From Chloroflexota bacterium (lineage in GTDB: Bacteria > Chloroflexota > Dehalococcoidia > DSTF01 > JACRBR01), in NCBI GenBank assembly GCA_016213125.1, contig JACRBR010000053.1:1-13085 (forward strand): 13,085 nucleotides of DNA. Reading direction: 5' to 3'. A program made the position numbers and the translations under genes. The notes beneath the pieces are model-generated. The model was not told where the DNA came from. It saw only the letters and a program-made list of their open reading frames with translations, and did no database searches. Of this stretch, positions 6,742 to 13,085 are shown one piece after another (the stretch's first letter is position 1; each line of letters opens with the position of its first letter).

Positions 6742-6747
6742 TATACT
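6742..6747 (+). promoter_or_regulatory. Putative -10 box of a leaderless promoter for the DinB-GNAT gene
   Basis: TATACT ends 10 bp before the ATG at 6758. That distance would place the transcription start at or next to the start codon. No Shine-Dalgarno sequence precedes this ATG, which fits leaderless translation. The -35 region is poor: TTCATC at 6716-6721 is too far and nothing closer matches. Moderate support only. Confidence 0.45.
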
Positions 6748-6757
6748 CCTCGCCACG

Positions 6758-7726
6758 ATGACCACGAACGATGACCTTTCGCGCACGCTCACGCGCATGG
6801 CCGAAGCTCGCACGGCGCTCGCGACGGCGATCGAAGCGCTCGATGCGGACGCGATGCGACGCGCACGTCCAGGAGGTTGGACGCTCGGGCGCGTGCTGCA
6901 GCACGTCATCGAGTCCGAGGCCACATACTCCAAGCTCCTGGCGCACCAATGCGGACGCGCCGCGCCCGAGCTGGCCACGCGCGAGCCACCCGACGGCGCG
7001 GGTGCGATCACCCAGCTCGAGGCGACGAGGTCGGCTGTGCTGGGCCTCGTCGACGGCATCGACGACGTAGCGCTTTACCGGCTGACGCGTTTCGGACACG
7101 AGGAGTACAGCCCGCTGAGCGTGTTGGAGAACGTTGCGGCCCACGACCGCGACCACCTGGACCAGATCCTCGACGTTGCGCGAGGTTCGCAGATGCAGCC
7201 TGGCGCGCGGGCCACCCCCGAAGGCCTGACGGTGCGTCCGGCGGCGATAGACGATCTGGTGCGGATGACGGAGATCTACAACCACTACATCGTAAACACC
7301 CCGACGACCTTCGACCTCGAGCCGTACACCGTCGACCAGCGCGCCGAGTGGTTCTCGCACTACGCCGCCGCCGGCCGCCACCGGCTGCTGGTGGCGGAGC
7401 GCGACGGAGTGGTGGTGGGTTACACGAGCTCGAGCAAGTTTCATCCGCGGGCCGCCTATGACACGACGGTGGAGCTCACGGTGTTGTGTGCGCCAGAGGC
7501 GATTGGTCTTGGCATCGGGCAACAGCTCTACGAGGCGCTGTTTGACGCGCTGGCCGGTGAGGATATCCACTCCGCAGTGGCCCTGATCACGCTGCCGAAC
7601 AAGGGATCGTGCGCCATCCACGAACGGTTCGGGTTCCGGCCGATGGGTGTGCTGCGAGAGGCCGGCCGCAAGTTCGGGCGGTACTGGGACGTGGCGTACT
7701 ACCAGAAGCTCATGCAAGACGGTTGA
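6758..7726 (+). CDS. DinB-like domain fused to phosphinothricin-type GNAT acetyltransferase
   Basis: A two-domain cytoplasmic protein of 322 residues. Residues 1 to about 145 form a DinB/DUF664-type four-helix domain with the expected metal-binding histidine triad: H49 in VLQHVIESE and H129/H133 in AAHDRDHLDQ. Residues about 157-320 form a GNAT domain of the phosphinothricin/amino-acid N-acetyltransferase branch: IYNHYI (173-178), TFDLEPYT, DTTVE with E239, acetyl-CoA loop IGLGIGQQL (249-257), LPNKGSCAIHERFGF with H288, and GRKFGRYWDV (303-312). In the family the Glu and His are catalytic. A short linker (about 146-156) joins the domains. DinB proteins often carry divalent metals and some are thiol-dependent transferases; the function of the fusion is unknown. 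The next gene is a free-standing copy of the GNAT half, 17 bp downstream. A frameshift-free frame and a clean linker argue for a real fusion. Confidence 0.88.
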   Translation: MTTNDDLSRTLTRMAEARTALATAIEALDADAMRRARPGGWTLGRVLQHVIESEATYSKLLAHQCGRAAPELATREPPDGAGAITQLEATRSAVLGLVDGIDDVALYRLTRFGHEEYSPLSVLENVAAHDRDHLDQILDVARGSQMQPGARATPEGLTVRPAAIDDLVRMTEIYNHYIVNTPTTFDLEPYTVDQRAEWFSHYAAAGRHRLLVAERDGVVVGYTSSSKFHPRAAYDTTVELTVLCAPEAIGLGIGQQLYEALFDALAGEDIHSAVALITLPNKGSCAIHERFGFRPMGVLREAGRKFGRYWDVAYYQKLMQDG

Positions 7727-7743
7727 CAGAGAGGCAACCATCG

Positions 7744-8238
7744 ATGGTTCACATCCGGCCGGGCACGCTGAGGGACTTGCCCCGGCTCGTCGAGATCTAT
7801 AACCACTACATTCTCCACACACCTGTCACCTTCGATCTTGAACCGGTGACCATCGAACAGCGCCGGCCTTGGTTCGACCAGTTCGCCGATCAGGGCCGCC
7901 ACCGGCTTCTTGTCGCCGACGAAGGCCACGGCGCGCTGGGCTACGCCTGCACGCACCAGTTTCGGGTGAAGGCGGCATACGACACGACCGTCGAAACGAC
8001 GGTCTACTGCGCGCCCGAGGCTACCGGCTGCGGCACGGGGTCAGCTCTGTACACAGCCCTCTTCCTGGCCGTCGCGCACGAGGATATCCATCGCCTGGTG
8101 GCCGGGATCACGCTGCCAAACGCCGCGTCAGTGGCGCTACACCAGCGCTTCGGATTCGCCCCGGTCGGTGTATTCCACGCCGTCGGCCGGAAGTTGGGGC
8201 GGTACTGGGACGTGGGCTGGTACGAGCGCGCGCTGTAG
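7744..8238 (+). CDS. GNAT family N-acetyltransferase, phosphinothricin acetyltransferase-like
   Basis: A 164-residue single-domain cytoplasmic acetyltransferase, close in length to Bar/Pat enzymes. Conserved features are IYNHYI (18-23), TFDLEPVT (29-36), GRHRLLVAD (51-59), AYDTTVETTVY with E84, the acetyl-CoA loop TGCGTGSAL (94-102), LPNAASVALHQRFGF with H133, and GRKLGRYWDVGWY (148-160). It is a clear paralogue of the C-terminal half of the preceding fusion protein. The frame stays open further upstream, inside the previous gene, but ATG at 7744 starts exactly where homology begins and has AGAGAGG (7728-7734) before it, so I take that start. Homologues acetylate phosphinothricin, methionine sulfone/sulfoximine or related amino acids; calling it a resistance gene would be over-reading. 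It ends 44 bp from the convergent GalT-like gene, with no clear terminator between. Confidence 0.9.
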   Translation: MVHIRPGTLRDLPRLVEIYNHYILHTPVTFDLEPVTIEQRRPWFDQFADQGRHRLLVADEGHGALGYACTHQFRVKAAYDTTVETTVYCAPEATGCGTGSALYTALFLAVAHEDIHRLVAGITLPNAASVALHQRFGFAPVGVFHAVGRKLGRYWDVGWYERAL

Positions 8239-8282
8239 GTGGCATCGCGCCAACCATCGGGACCCGTGCCTCGCCCCCGCGA

Positions 8283-9377
8283 TCACTGCTCCCCGAGCGA
8301 TTCCTTCAAGTTGCGGGCAAGTGCGAAGGGATCGCTGGAGACGACGCTGGCCGCGTACAGCTCCATTGCACCGAAGTCCGCCGTGCGTGATGAAGGGTCG
8401 CCGCGATCGACGATGCGGACGATCACCGGGAAGCCCTCCCACGATTCCGGCGTCTCGGACCAGGGCGGCGTGTAGATCACCAGGTTGAACGAAGTCACAC
8501 CCATACGATCGCGATAGCACTCGAGGACCTCATAGATGCGGTCCTTGAGCGACGTCGAGACGAACGGCGCGAACAGCAGGACCTCGTTCTCCTTCTTGGG
8601 CGTCAGGTTGGCGATGACCTTCGTGCCGTCCTTCTCGAACGCGCAGCCGACGGACTGGTGGGCGAGAAAGAGGTCGCTGAAGTAGTTCGCGCGCTCGTGC
8701 GCCTGGTAGACGGAGGCGGAGCGGCGGAGGTGCTCCACGGCGGCATAGTGCATGCCGCGGCCCATGATGACCTGCGCGTGGCCGTGAAGCAGCGAGGCGC
8801 CGGCGCGCCACAGGCAGTTCCAGAGGAAGACGTAGTACTTCGCCTCCGGGTCCGACGCGTGGGCGAGATCGCCCCATCGCCCTCCCGTGTCAACGTAGTC
8901 GTGCAGCATCTCGCGCGTAAAGCGGAGAGGGTGCTTCTCGTTGAAGACCACCAGGCCGTGGAAGCCGTCGAACTTGGCGATGTTGCTGGCGGTGACGCAG
9001 TACTTGCCGCGGACACGGCCGAAGAGGTCCTCGGGCGTGCCGTTGTACGGATCGGCGAGCGGGTCTGGCGGGCCGTCATCCAGTTCGCGATCCAGGTCGA
9101 TGTCGTGACGCCACATCGGGCGGCTGGAGCGGAGCCAGTTGAAGAGCACGCCCTCGAGCGTGACCTTGTTCGTGATCTTGACGATTTTCTGCTGGCGGGT
9201 CGCGTCCACGTCGCCAAACTGCTTCTCGATCCAGGGGATCATGGCATCCGGCGGAACAAGGGCGCCCGTGGTGCTGCTCAGATCAAAGATGCGCTCAAAC
9301 CGTGCGTGCTCCTCGTGGGGCAGGCCCGCCGTAAGCTCCTCGATCTGGACAATGCTGTAGTCCTGCTGGATTGCCAT
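8283..9377 (-). CDS. GalT-like / HIT-superfamily nucleotidyltransferase
   Basis: A 364-residue cytoplasmic protein related to galactose-1-phosphate uridylyltransferase and Ap4A phosphorylase. The active-site signature is AGASLLHGHAQV, with H198, H200 and Q202 giving the HxHxQ form of the branch; H200 would be the nucleotidylated residue by analogy. Upstream lies GKYCVTASNIAKFDGFHGLV, matching the GalT-fold segment before the substrate loop, and downstream FLAHQSVGCAF and a C-terminal strand-rich half. The substrate is unknown and it is not typical enough to be named galT. The start is ATG 9375-9377, chosen because AGGTGG (9383-9388) lies 5 nt before it; a GTG nine bases further upstream falls inside that ribosome-binding site. 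It follows purH by 128 bp on the same strand. Confidence 0.75.
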   Translation of the reverse strand: MAIQQDYSIVQIEELTAGLPHEEHARFERIFDLSSTTGALVPPDAMIPWIEKQFGDVDATRQQKIVKITNKVTLEGVLFNWLRSSRPMWRHDIDLDRELDDGPPDPLADPYNGTPEDLFGRVRGKYCVTASNIAKFDGFHGLVVFNEKHPLRFTREMLHDYVDTGGRWGDLAHASDPEAKYYVFLWNCLWRAGASLLHGHAQVIMGRGMHYAAVEHLRRSASVYQAHERANYFSDLFLAHQSVGCAFEKDGTKVIANLTPKKENEVLLFAPFVSTSLKDRIYEVLECYRDRMGVTSFNLVIYTPPWSETPESWEGFPVIVRIVDRGDPSSRTADFGAMELYAASVVSSDPFALARNLKESLGEQ

Positions 9378-9382
9378 CCGTT

Positions 9383-9388
9383 CCACCT
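9383..9388 (-). promoter_or_regulatory. Ribosome-binding site that decides the GalT-like start
   Basis: AGGTGG on the minus strand with a 5-nt spacer to ATG 9377. It overlaps the alternative in-frame GTG (9384-9386), which makes that codon an unlikely start. Confidence 0.7.
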
Positions 9389-9467
9389 TTACCGCCGTCC
9401 TTCGGTCGCGTTCTTCCCGTACAGTATGAACGTCAGGGTTTTACCGACGTTCCAGTACCTGGCAAGC

Positions 9468-9494
9468 CAGATTCCGCCGGCCGGGCTGAATCTG
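9468..9494 (-). terminator. Hairpin after purH, weak terminator candidate
   Basis: An inverted repeat CAGATTC/GAATCTG, extended by GCC/GGC after one A-G mismatch, has a 5-nt loop and lies 11 bp after the purH stop. No T-run follows on the minus strand (GCTTGCC), so it is at best a weak or pausing terminator, or a processing or stabilising hairpin between purH and the GalT-like gene. Confidence 0.4.
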
Positions 9495-9505
9495 CCACTT
9501 TTCTC

Positions 9506-11071
9506 TCAGTGCTTGAAGTGGCGCACCCCCGTGGCGACCATGGCCATGCCCTGCTGGTCGCAGATGGCGATCGAGTCCTCATCGCGGATAGAGCCGCCGG
9601 TCTGGATGATCGCCGTCACACCCGCGGCGGCGCAGACCTCGACGGTGTCCGGGAAGGGGATGAGCGCATCCGACGCGGAGACGGCGCCCCGGGCCTGCTC
9701 GCCGGCCTGGCCGCAGGCGAGGCGTGCGCTCTCGACGCGGTTGGTCTGGCCGGCGCCCATGCCGATCATCACGCGATCCTTCACGATGACAACCGCGTTC
9801 GACTTGACGTGCTTGCTGCACTTCCAGGCGAAGCGCAGGTCGGCCAGCTCCGCCTCGGTCGGCTGGCGCTTCGAGAGCACGCGCATCTCAGGCGGGTCGA
9901 CGGCGAGGCGGTCGTACTCCTCGACGAGCATGCCTCCGGCGACGCCACGGTACTCGAAGGCCCGCGTTCGCATATCGACTGGAGGGGCCTCGAGGATGCG
10001 GAGATCCTTCGACTTCGCAAGCAGCTCCACCGCCCCGGGGGAGAACGCTGGTGCGATGATGATCTCGACGAAGAGGCGCTGGCCGCTGGTGGGATGCTTG
10101 GAGGCGCGAATCGCCTTCGCGAGTGTCTCATCGACAGGCCGGTTGATGGCGATGATCCCACCGAACGCTGAGATAGGGTCGGCCGCGAAGGCGTGCGCGA
10201 AAGCCTCGGCAAGGTCCTCACGGCTGGCGATGCCGCAAGGCGTCATGTGCTTCACGATGACGATGGTAGGGTCGTCGAAGTCGCAGGCGGCCGAACAGGC
10301 GGCGTCGGAGTCGAGGATGTTGACGTACGAGAGCGCCTTGCCATTGAGCTGGCGGGCGTTGACGACGCCCTCGGGTGTGCGGACGCGTGGGTCGATCTGA
10401 CGATAGAGCGCGCCGAGTTGGTGGGGGTTCTCGCCGTAACGGAGGTCTTCTTTCTTCGTCAGGGCAATGGTCAGGTTCTCGGGGAAGGGGTCTTCCTGGC
10501 CACGGAGATAGGTGGCGATGATGGTGTCGTAGGTGGCGACGTGCTGAAAGGTCTTGACGGCCAGCTTGCGGCGCCAGTCGATCGGTATGTCACCCGAGCG
10601 AAGGGCGTCGAGGAGATCGTTGTAGTCGGCCGGTTCGACGACAGGGAGCACGTGGAGAAAGTTCTTGGCGGCGGCACGGAGCATGGTGGGGCCGCCGATG
10701 TCGATCTGCTCGAGAGCATCCTCCAGCGGAACGTCACCCCTCGCGACAGTCTCCTGGAAGGGGTAGAGCCCGCCCACGATGACGTCGATGGGCTTGAGTC
10801 CGTGCTCGTCGAGCTGGGCGAGGTGCTCCGGCTTGTCGCGGCGGGCGAGGATGCCGCCGTGGACGCCGGGATGCAGCGTCTTCACGCGGCCGTCGAGGAT
10901 CTCCGGGAAGCCGGTAAGTTCGCTCACGGGATGGATGGCGACGCCGGCCTCGTTGAGGATGCGGTACGTGTTGCCGGTCGCGTACATCTCGACGCCCAGG
11001 GCGTGAAGGCCGCGGGCGAGATCGACGAGACCGGTCTTGTCGTAGGGGGCGAGGATGGCTCTTACTGTCAT
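9506..11071 (-). CDS. purH: Bifunctional AICAR transformylase / IMP cyclohydrolase
   Basis: Cytoplasmic enzyme for the last two steps of de novo IMP synthesis: formylation of AICAR by 10-formyltetrahydrofolate, then ring closure. It is 521 residues, the usual length. The N-terminal cyclohydrolase (MGS-like) domain shows YDKTGLVDLARGL (10-22), LTGFPEILDGRVKTLHPGVHGGIL and IDIGGPTMLRAAAKN. The C-terminal transformylase domain shows RYGENPHQ, the catalytic Lys-His pair K274-H275 in VKHMTPCG, DPISAFGGIIA and the C-terminal end VATGVRHFKH. The phosphate-binding segment reads LAPYDK where SVYDK/SVSDK is usual, a small deviation. The frame is open upstream into purM, but the ATG at 11069-11071 begins exactly at the conserved N-terminus. 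No clear Shine-Dalgarno is present; with a 19-bp gap after purM, translational coupling is plausible. Confidence 0.97.
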   Translation of the reverse strand: MTVRAILAPYDKTGLVDLARGLHALGVEMYATGNTYRILNEAGVAIHPVSELTGFPEILDGRVKTLHPGVHGGILARRDKPEHLAQLDEHGLKPIDVIVGGLYPFQETVARGDVPLEDALEQIDIGGPTMLRAAAKNFLHVLPVVEPADYNDLLDALRSGDIPIDWRRKLAVKTFQHVATYDTIIATYLRGQEDPFPENLTIALTKKEDLRYGENPHQLGALYRQIDPRVRTPEGVVNARQLNGKALSYVNILDSDAACSAACDFDDPTIVIVKHMTPCGIASREDLAEAFAHAFAADPISAFGGIIAINRPVDETLAKAIRASKHPTSGQRLFVEIIIAPAFSPGAVELLAKSKDLRILEAPPVDMRTRAFEYRGVAGGMLVEEYDRLAVDPPEMRVLSKRQPTEAELADLRFAWKCSKHVKSNAVVIVKDRVMIGMGAGQTNRVESARLACGQAGEQARGAVSASDALIPFPDTVEVCAAAGVTAIIQTGGSIRDEDSIAICDQQGMAMVATGVRHFKH

Positions 11072-11090
11072 TTGGTAGCTGGTCGCTCGT

Positions 11091-12164
11091 CTACTCGATG
11101 ATGACTCTGCGCTGGTCTGATTGGCGGACGACACGGCCGACGAGCATCGCGTCAGGCAACTGCGCCGCAATCGACTTTGCGTCTCCGGGGGCGACGGCCA
11201 GCACGATGCCGAGGCCCATGTTGAAGGTGTGGAACATGTCCGCGTCGGAGATTCCGCCACGTTCCTGGATGTGCGCGAACAGCGCGGGTACACGCCACGC
11301 CGCGCGGTCGAACCGCGCTGCTAACCCGTCGGGCAGGATGCGGGGGACGTTGTCCGTCAACCCGCCGCCAGTGATGTGCGCGACTCCGTGGAGCCGTGTC
11401 AACACCGGCTTTAGGTCAGCAAGGTACGGCCGGTGGACCGCCAGCAGCGCCTCGCCGAGCGTCTCCTCAAGGCCCGGGACGATAGTGTTTAGCGCCGCGC
11501 GGTCGGCATCGGGATCGCCGCCGGTACCGATGCTGAAAATCTTGCGCACCAGCGTGTACCCGTTGGTGTGAAGGCCCGTTGAGGGCAGGGCGAGGAGGAG
11601 ATCTCCGTCGCGAATCTTCGAGCCGTCGATGACGTGCTCCCGCTCGACGACACCAACGATAAAGCCAACGAGGTCGAAATCGCCGGAGGCGTAGATGTCC
11701 GGCATGTCGGCCGTTTCTCCGCCTATCAGGGCACAGTTGTGCGCCTCGCAGGCGCGCGTCATTCCGTCGAGGAGCTGGAGCTTGTGTTCGGCACTCAGAT
11801 CGGACGTGCCGATGTAGTCGAGAAAGAACAGTGGCTCGGCGCCCGTGCAGAGGATGTCGTTCACGCAGTGGTTCACGAGATCCTGGCCCACGGTGTCATA
11901 CCGGCCCATCAACATGGCGATGCGGAGCTTGGTGCCCACACCATCCGTGCTCGAAGCGAGGACAGGCTCGCGGTACTGGCCGAGCTTGAAGAGGCCTCCA
12001 AACGGGCCCACGCCGGAGAGCACCTCCGGACGTGAGGCGCGGGAGGCAACCTCCTTGATCCGATTGACGAGATCGCCCCGCGCGGCGAGATCCACGCCCG
12101 CCCGCGCGTACGCGTCTGCGTTCGGGTCGGAGCCGGGGTTGCCGAGGTAGGTGGGCACCGTCAC
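11091..12164 (-). CDS. purM: Phosphoribosylformylglycinamidine cyclo-ligase (AIR synthase)
   Basis: Cytoplasmic ATP-dependent enzyme that closes FGAM to aminoimidazole ribonucleotide, the fifth step of the pathway. It is 357 residues, slightly longer than the usual 340-350 because of a short N-terminal extension (about 1-15). Diagnostic segments are VLASSTDGVGTKLRIA, GQDLVNHCVNDILCTGAEPLFFLDYI, the GGETADMPDIY loop, GLHTNGYTLVRK and AHITGGGLTDNVPRIL. The start is GTG at 12162-12164, only 3 bp after the purF stop; AGGCGGGTG at the end of purF serves as ribosome-binding site. A second GTG two codons on is an equally possible start. purH follows after 19 bp. Confidence 0.97.
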   Translation of the reverse strand: MTVPTYLGNPGSDPNADAYARAGVDLAARGDLVNRIKEVASRASRPEVLSGVGPFGGLFKLGQYREPVLASSTDGVGTKLRIAMLMGRYDTVGQDLVNHCVNDILCTGAEPLFFLDYIGTSDLSAEHKLQLLDGMTRACEAHNCALIGGETADMPDIYASGDFDLVGFIVGVVEREHVIDGSKIRDGDLLLALPSTGLHTNGYTLVRKIFSIGTGGDPDADRAALNTIVPGLEETLGEALLAVHRPYLADLKPVLTRLHGVAHITGGGLTDNVPRILPDGLAARFDRAAWRVPALFAHIQERGGISDADMFHTFNMGLGIVLAVAPGDAKSIAAQLPDAMLVGRVVRQSDQRRVIIE

Positions 12165-12167
12165 AGG

Positions 12168-13085
12168 CTACACCCGCCTGAGGGGAAGGGTGTAATCGAC
12201 GTCGTGGTGATCGAACGCACCGGCAGGGGGCTCCATCGCGAGCTTGTCCATCTGCAACGGAACGGGGCTCGGGTATTGGCCCGTGAAACACGCCGTACAG
12301 AGGTCGTCTGGCTTCGACTCGACGGCGCTCACCAGCCCCTCCGGGCTCAGGTAACCCAGCGAATCCGCCCCGATGCTTTCGCAGATCTCATCCACCGACA
12401 TGCGCGCGGCGATCAGCTCCCACCGCGTCCCCATGTCGACCCCGTAGAAGCACGGGTGCGTGATGGGCGGGAAAGTCACCCGCATGTGCACTTCACGCGC
12501 TCCGGCCCTTCGCAACATCTGGATCACCCGCCCGGTCGTCGTCCCGCGGACGATGCTATCGTCGACAACGACGACCCGCCGATCCTGGAGCACCTCGCGC
12601 AGGGCGTTGAACTTCAGGTACACGCCGACCTCGCGGAGGCGCTGGTCGGGCTGGATGAAGGTCCGGCCAACGTACCGGTTCTTTACGAGGCCCTGCATGA
12701 ACGGGAGGTTCGACGCCTGTGCGTAGCCGATAGCCGCGGGTGTCGATGAGTCCGGCACGTCGATGACGATATCGGCGTCGGCCGGGTGCTCCTTCGCCAG
12801 CTGCCGGCCGAGGTTCAACCGCACGGGGTACACGAGCTTTCCGCCGATGACGCTATCCGGCCGCGAGAAGTACGTGTACTCGAACACGCATAACGCCTTC
12901 TTGTCACTTTCCCCCAGCGGTTTCAGGCTCTGAAGCCCCTCGGCGTCGATGTAGATGACCTCGCCGGGCTCCACCTCCCGGATGAAGGTGGCTCCGAGAT
13001 GGTCGAAGGCGCAGGACTCCGATGACACCACCCAACCGCCATCGATGCGGCCGAGGCACAGAGGGCGATTGCCCATAGGGTCGCG
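12168..13085 (-). CDS. purF: Amidophosphoribosyltransferase, C-terminal 305 residues (5' end outside window)
   Basis: First committed enzyme of purine synthesis, transferring glutamine-derived ammonia to PRPP. The frame is open to the right edge and begins with RDPMGNRPLCLG, a conserved block inside the glutaminase domain, so roughly the first third of the protein lies outside. The ATG at 13074-13076 is therefore internal, not the start. Visible (numbered from the edge): the PRPP loop VVVVDDSIVRGTTTG (171-185) and four cysteines, C66 in ALCVFEY, C212 in HPCFYG, and C263/C266 in LCTAC. These match the four ligands of the [4Fe-4S] cluster in Bacillus-type PurF, so this is the oxygen-sensitive Fe-S type rather than the E. 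coli type. It is the first visible gene of the purF-purM-purH operon; the promoter is out of view. Confidence 0.97.
   Translation of the reverse strand, partial: RDPMGNRPLCLGRIDGGWVVSSESCAFDHLGATFIREVEPGEVIYIDAEGLQSLKPLGESDKKALCVFEYTYFSRPDSVIGGKLVYPVRLNLGRQLAKEHPADADIVIDVPDSSTPAAIGYAQASNLPFMQGLVKNRYVGRTFIQPDQRLREVGVYLKFNALREVLQDRRVVVVDDSIVRGTTTGRVIQMLRRAGAREVHMRVTFPPITHPCFYGVDMGTRWELIAARMSVDEICESIGADSLGYLSPEGLVSAVESKPDDLCTACFTGQYPSPVPLQMDKLAMEPPAGAFDHHDVDYTLPLRRV

Noticed and set aside
7609..7743. Upstream extension of the second acetyltransferase
   Set aside because: It overlaps the preceding gene in another frame; homology and the ribosome-binding site place the start at 7744.
8658..10400. 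580-codon plus-strand open frame
   Set aside because: Antisense to both the GalT-like gene and purH, crossing the gap between them; both minus-strand genes have strong motifs.
12168..13076. ATG at 13074-13076 as the purF start
   Set aside because: The codons before it read Arg-Asp-Pro, completing the conserved RDPxGNRPL block, so the gene continues beyond the window.

Overview
The window is GC-rich, gene-dense bacterial chromosome. It reads as ordinary core and accessory metabolism, not as a plasmid, phage or insertion sequence: I see no transposase, integrase, tRNA, rRNA or CRISPR array. The taxon cannot be fixed from the sequence. High GC, a PurF of the Fe-S (Bacillus-like) type, a likely leaderless promoter and short tandem-repeat intergenic tracts would fit Chloroflexota or a similar deep-branching GC-rich phylum; this is a weak inference.

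Layout. (1) Positions 1-1894, minus strand: an ABC-2 type export system made of an ATPase (713-1624) followed by its permease (605 to the left edge, truncated). It is preceded by a near-consensus sigma70-type promoter (1889-1918) and about 220 nt of non-coding transcript that ends in an intrinsic terminator (1662-1701), just before the ATPase start. This looks like an attenuated leader or a stand-alone small RNA. A 7-bp-period tandem repeat covers the ATPase stop codon and the gap to the permease. (2) 1895-2449: about 550 bp with no convincing gene. (3) 2450-8238, plus strand: a GT-C-type membrane glycosyltransferase-like protein with its own terminator; a DUF885 metallopeptidase-like protein whose start codon abuts an 8-bp-period repeat; an EamA/DMT transporter; a DinB-GNAT fusion protein; and a second, paralogous phosphinothricin-type GNAT acetyltransferase. 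(4) 8283-13085, minus strand: a purine operon reading purF (5' end beyond the right edge), purM, purH, followed by a GalT/HIT-superfamily nucleotidyltransferase-like gene.

How the parts work together. PurF, PurM and PurH are the first committed, the fifth and the last two steps of de novo IMP synthesis, and they are packed with gaps of 3 and 19 bp. The GalT-like gene follows on the same strand after 128 bp and may be read through or have its own promoter. The two acetyltransferases are clearly a local duplication, 17 bp apart, in which one copy is fused to a DinB-type metal-binding four-helix domain. The exporter pair is one transcription unit.

The most interesting signal is the RNA region upstream of the exporter. 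It has a strong promoter, a terminator, at least two possible long-range helices that exclude alternatives, and two tiny overlapping reading frames. I could not match it to any riboswitch or small-RNA class I know by motif.
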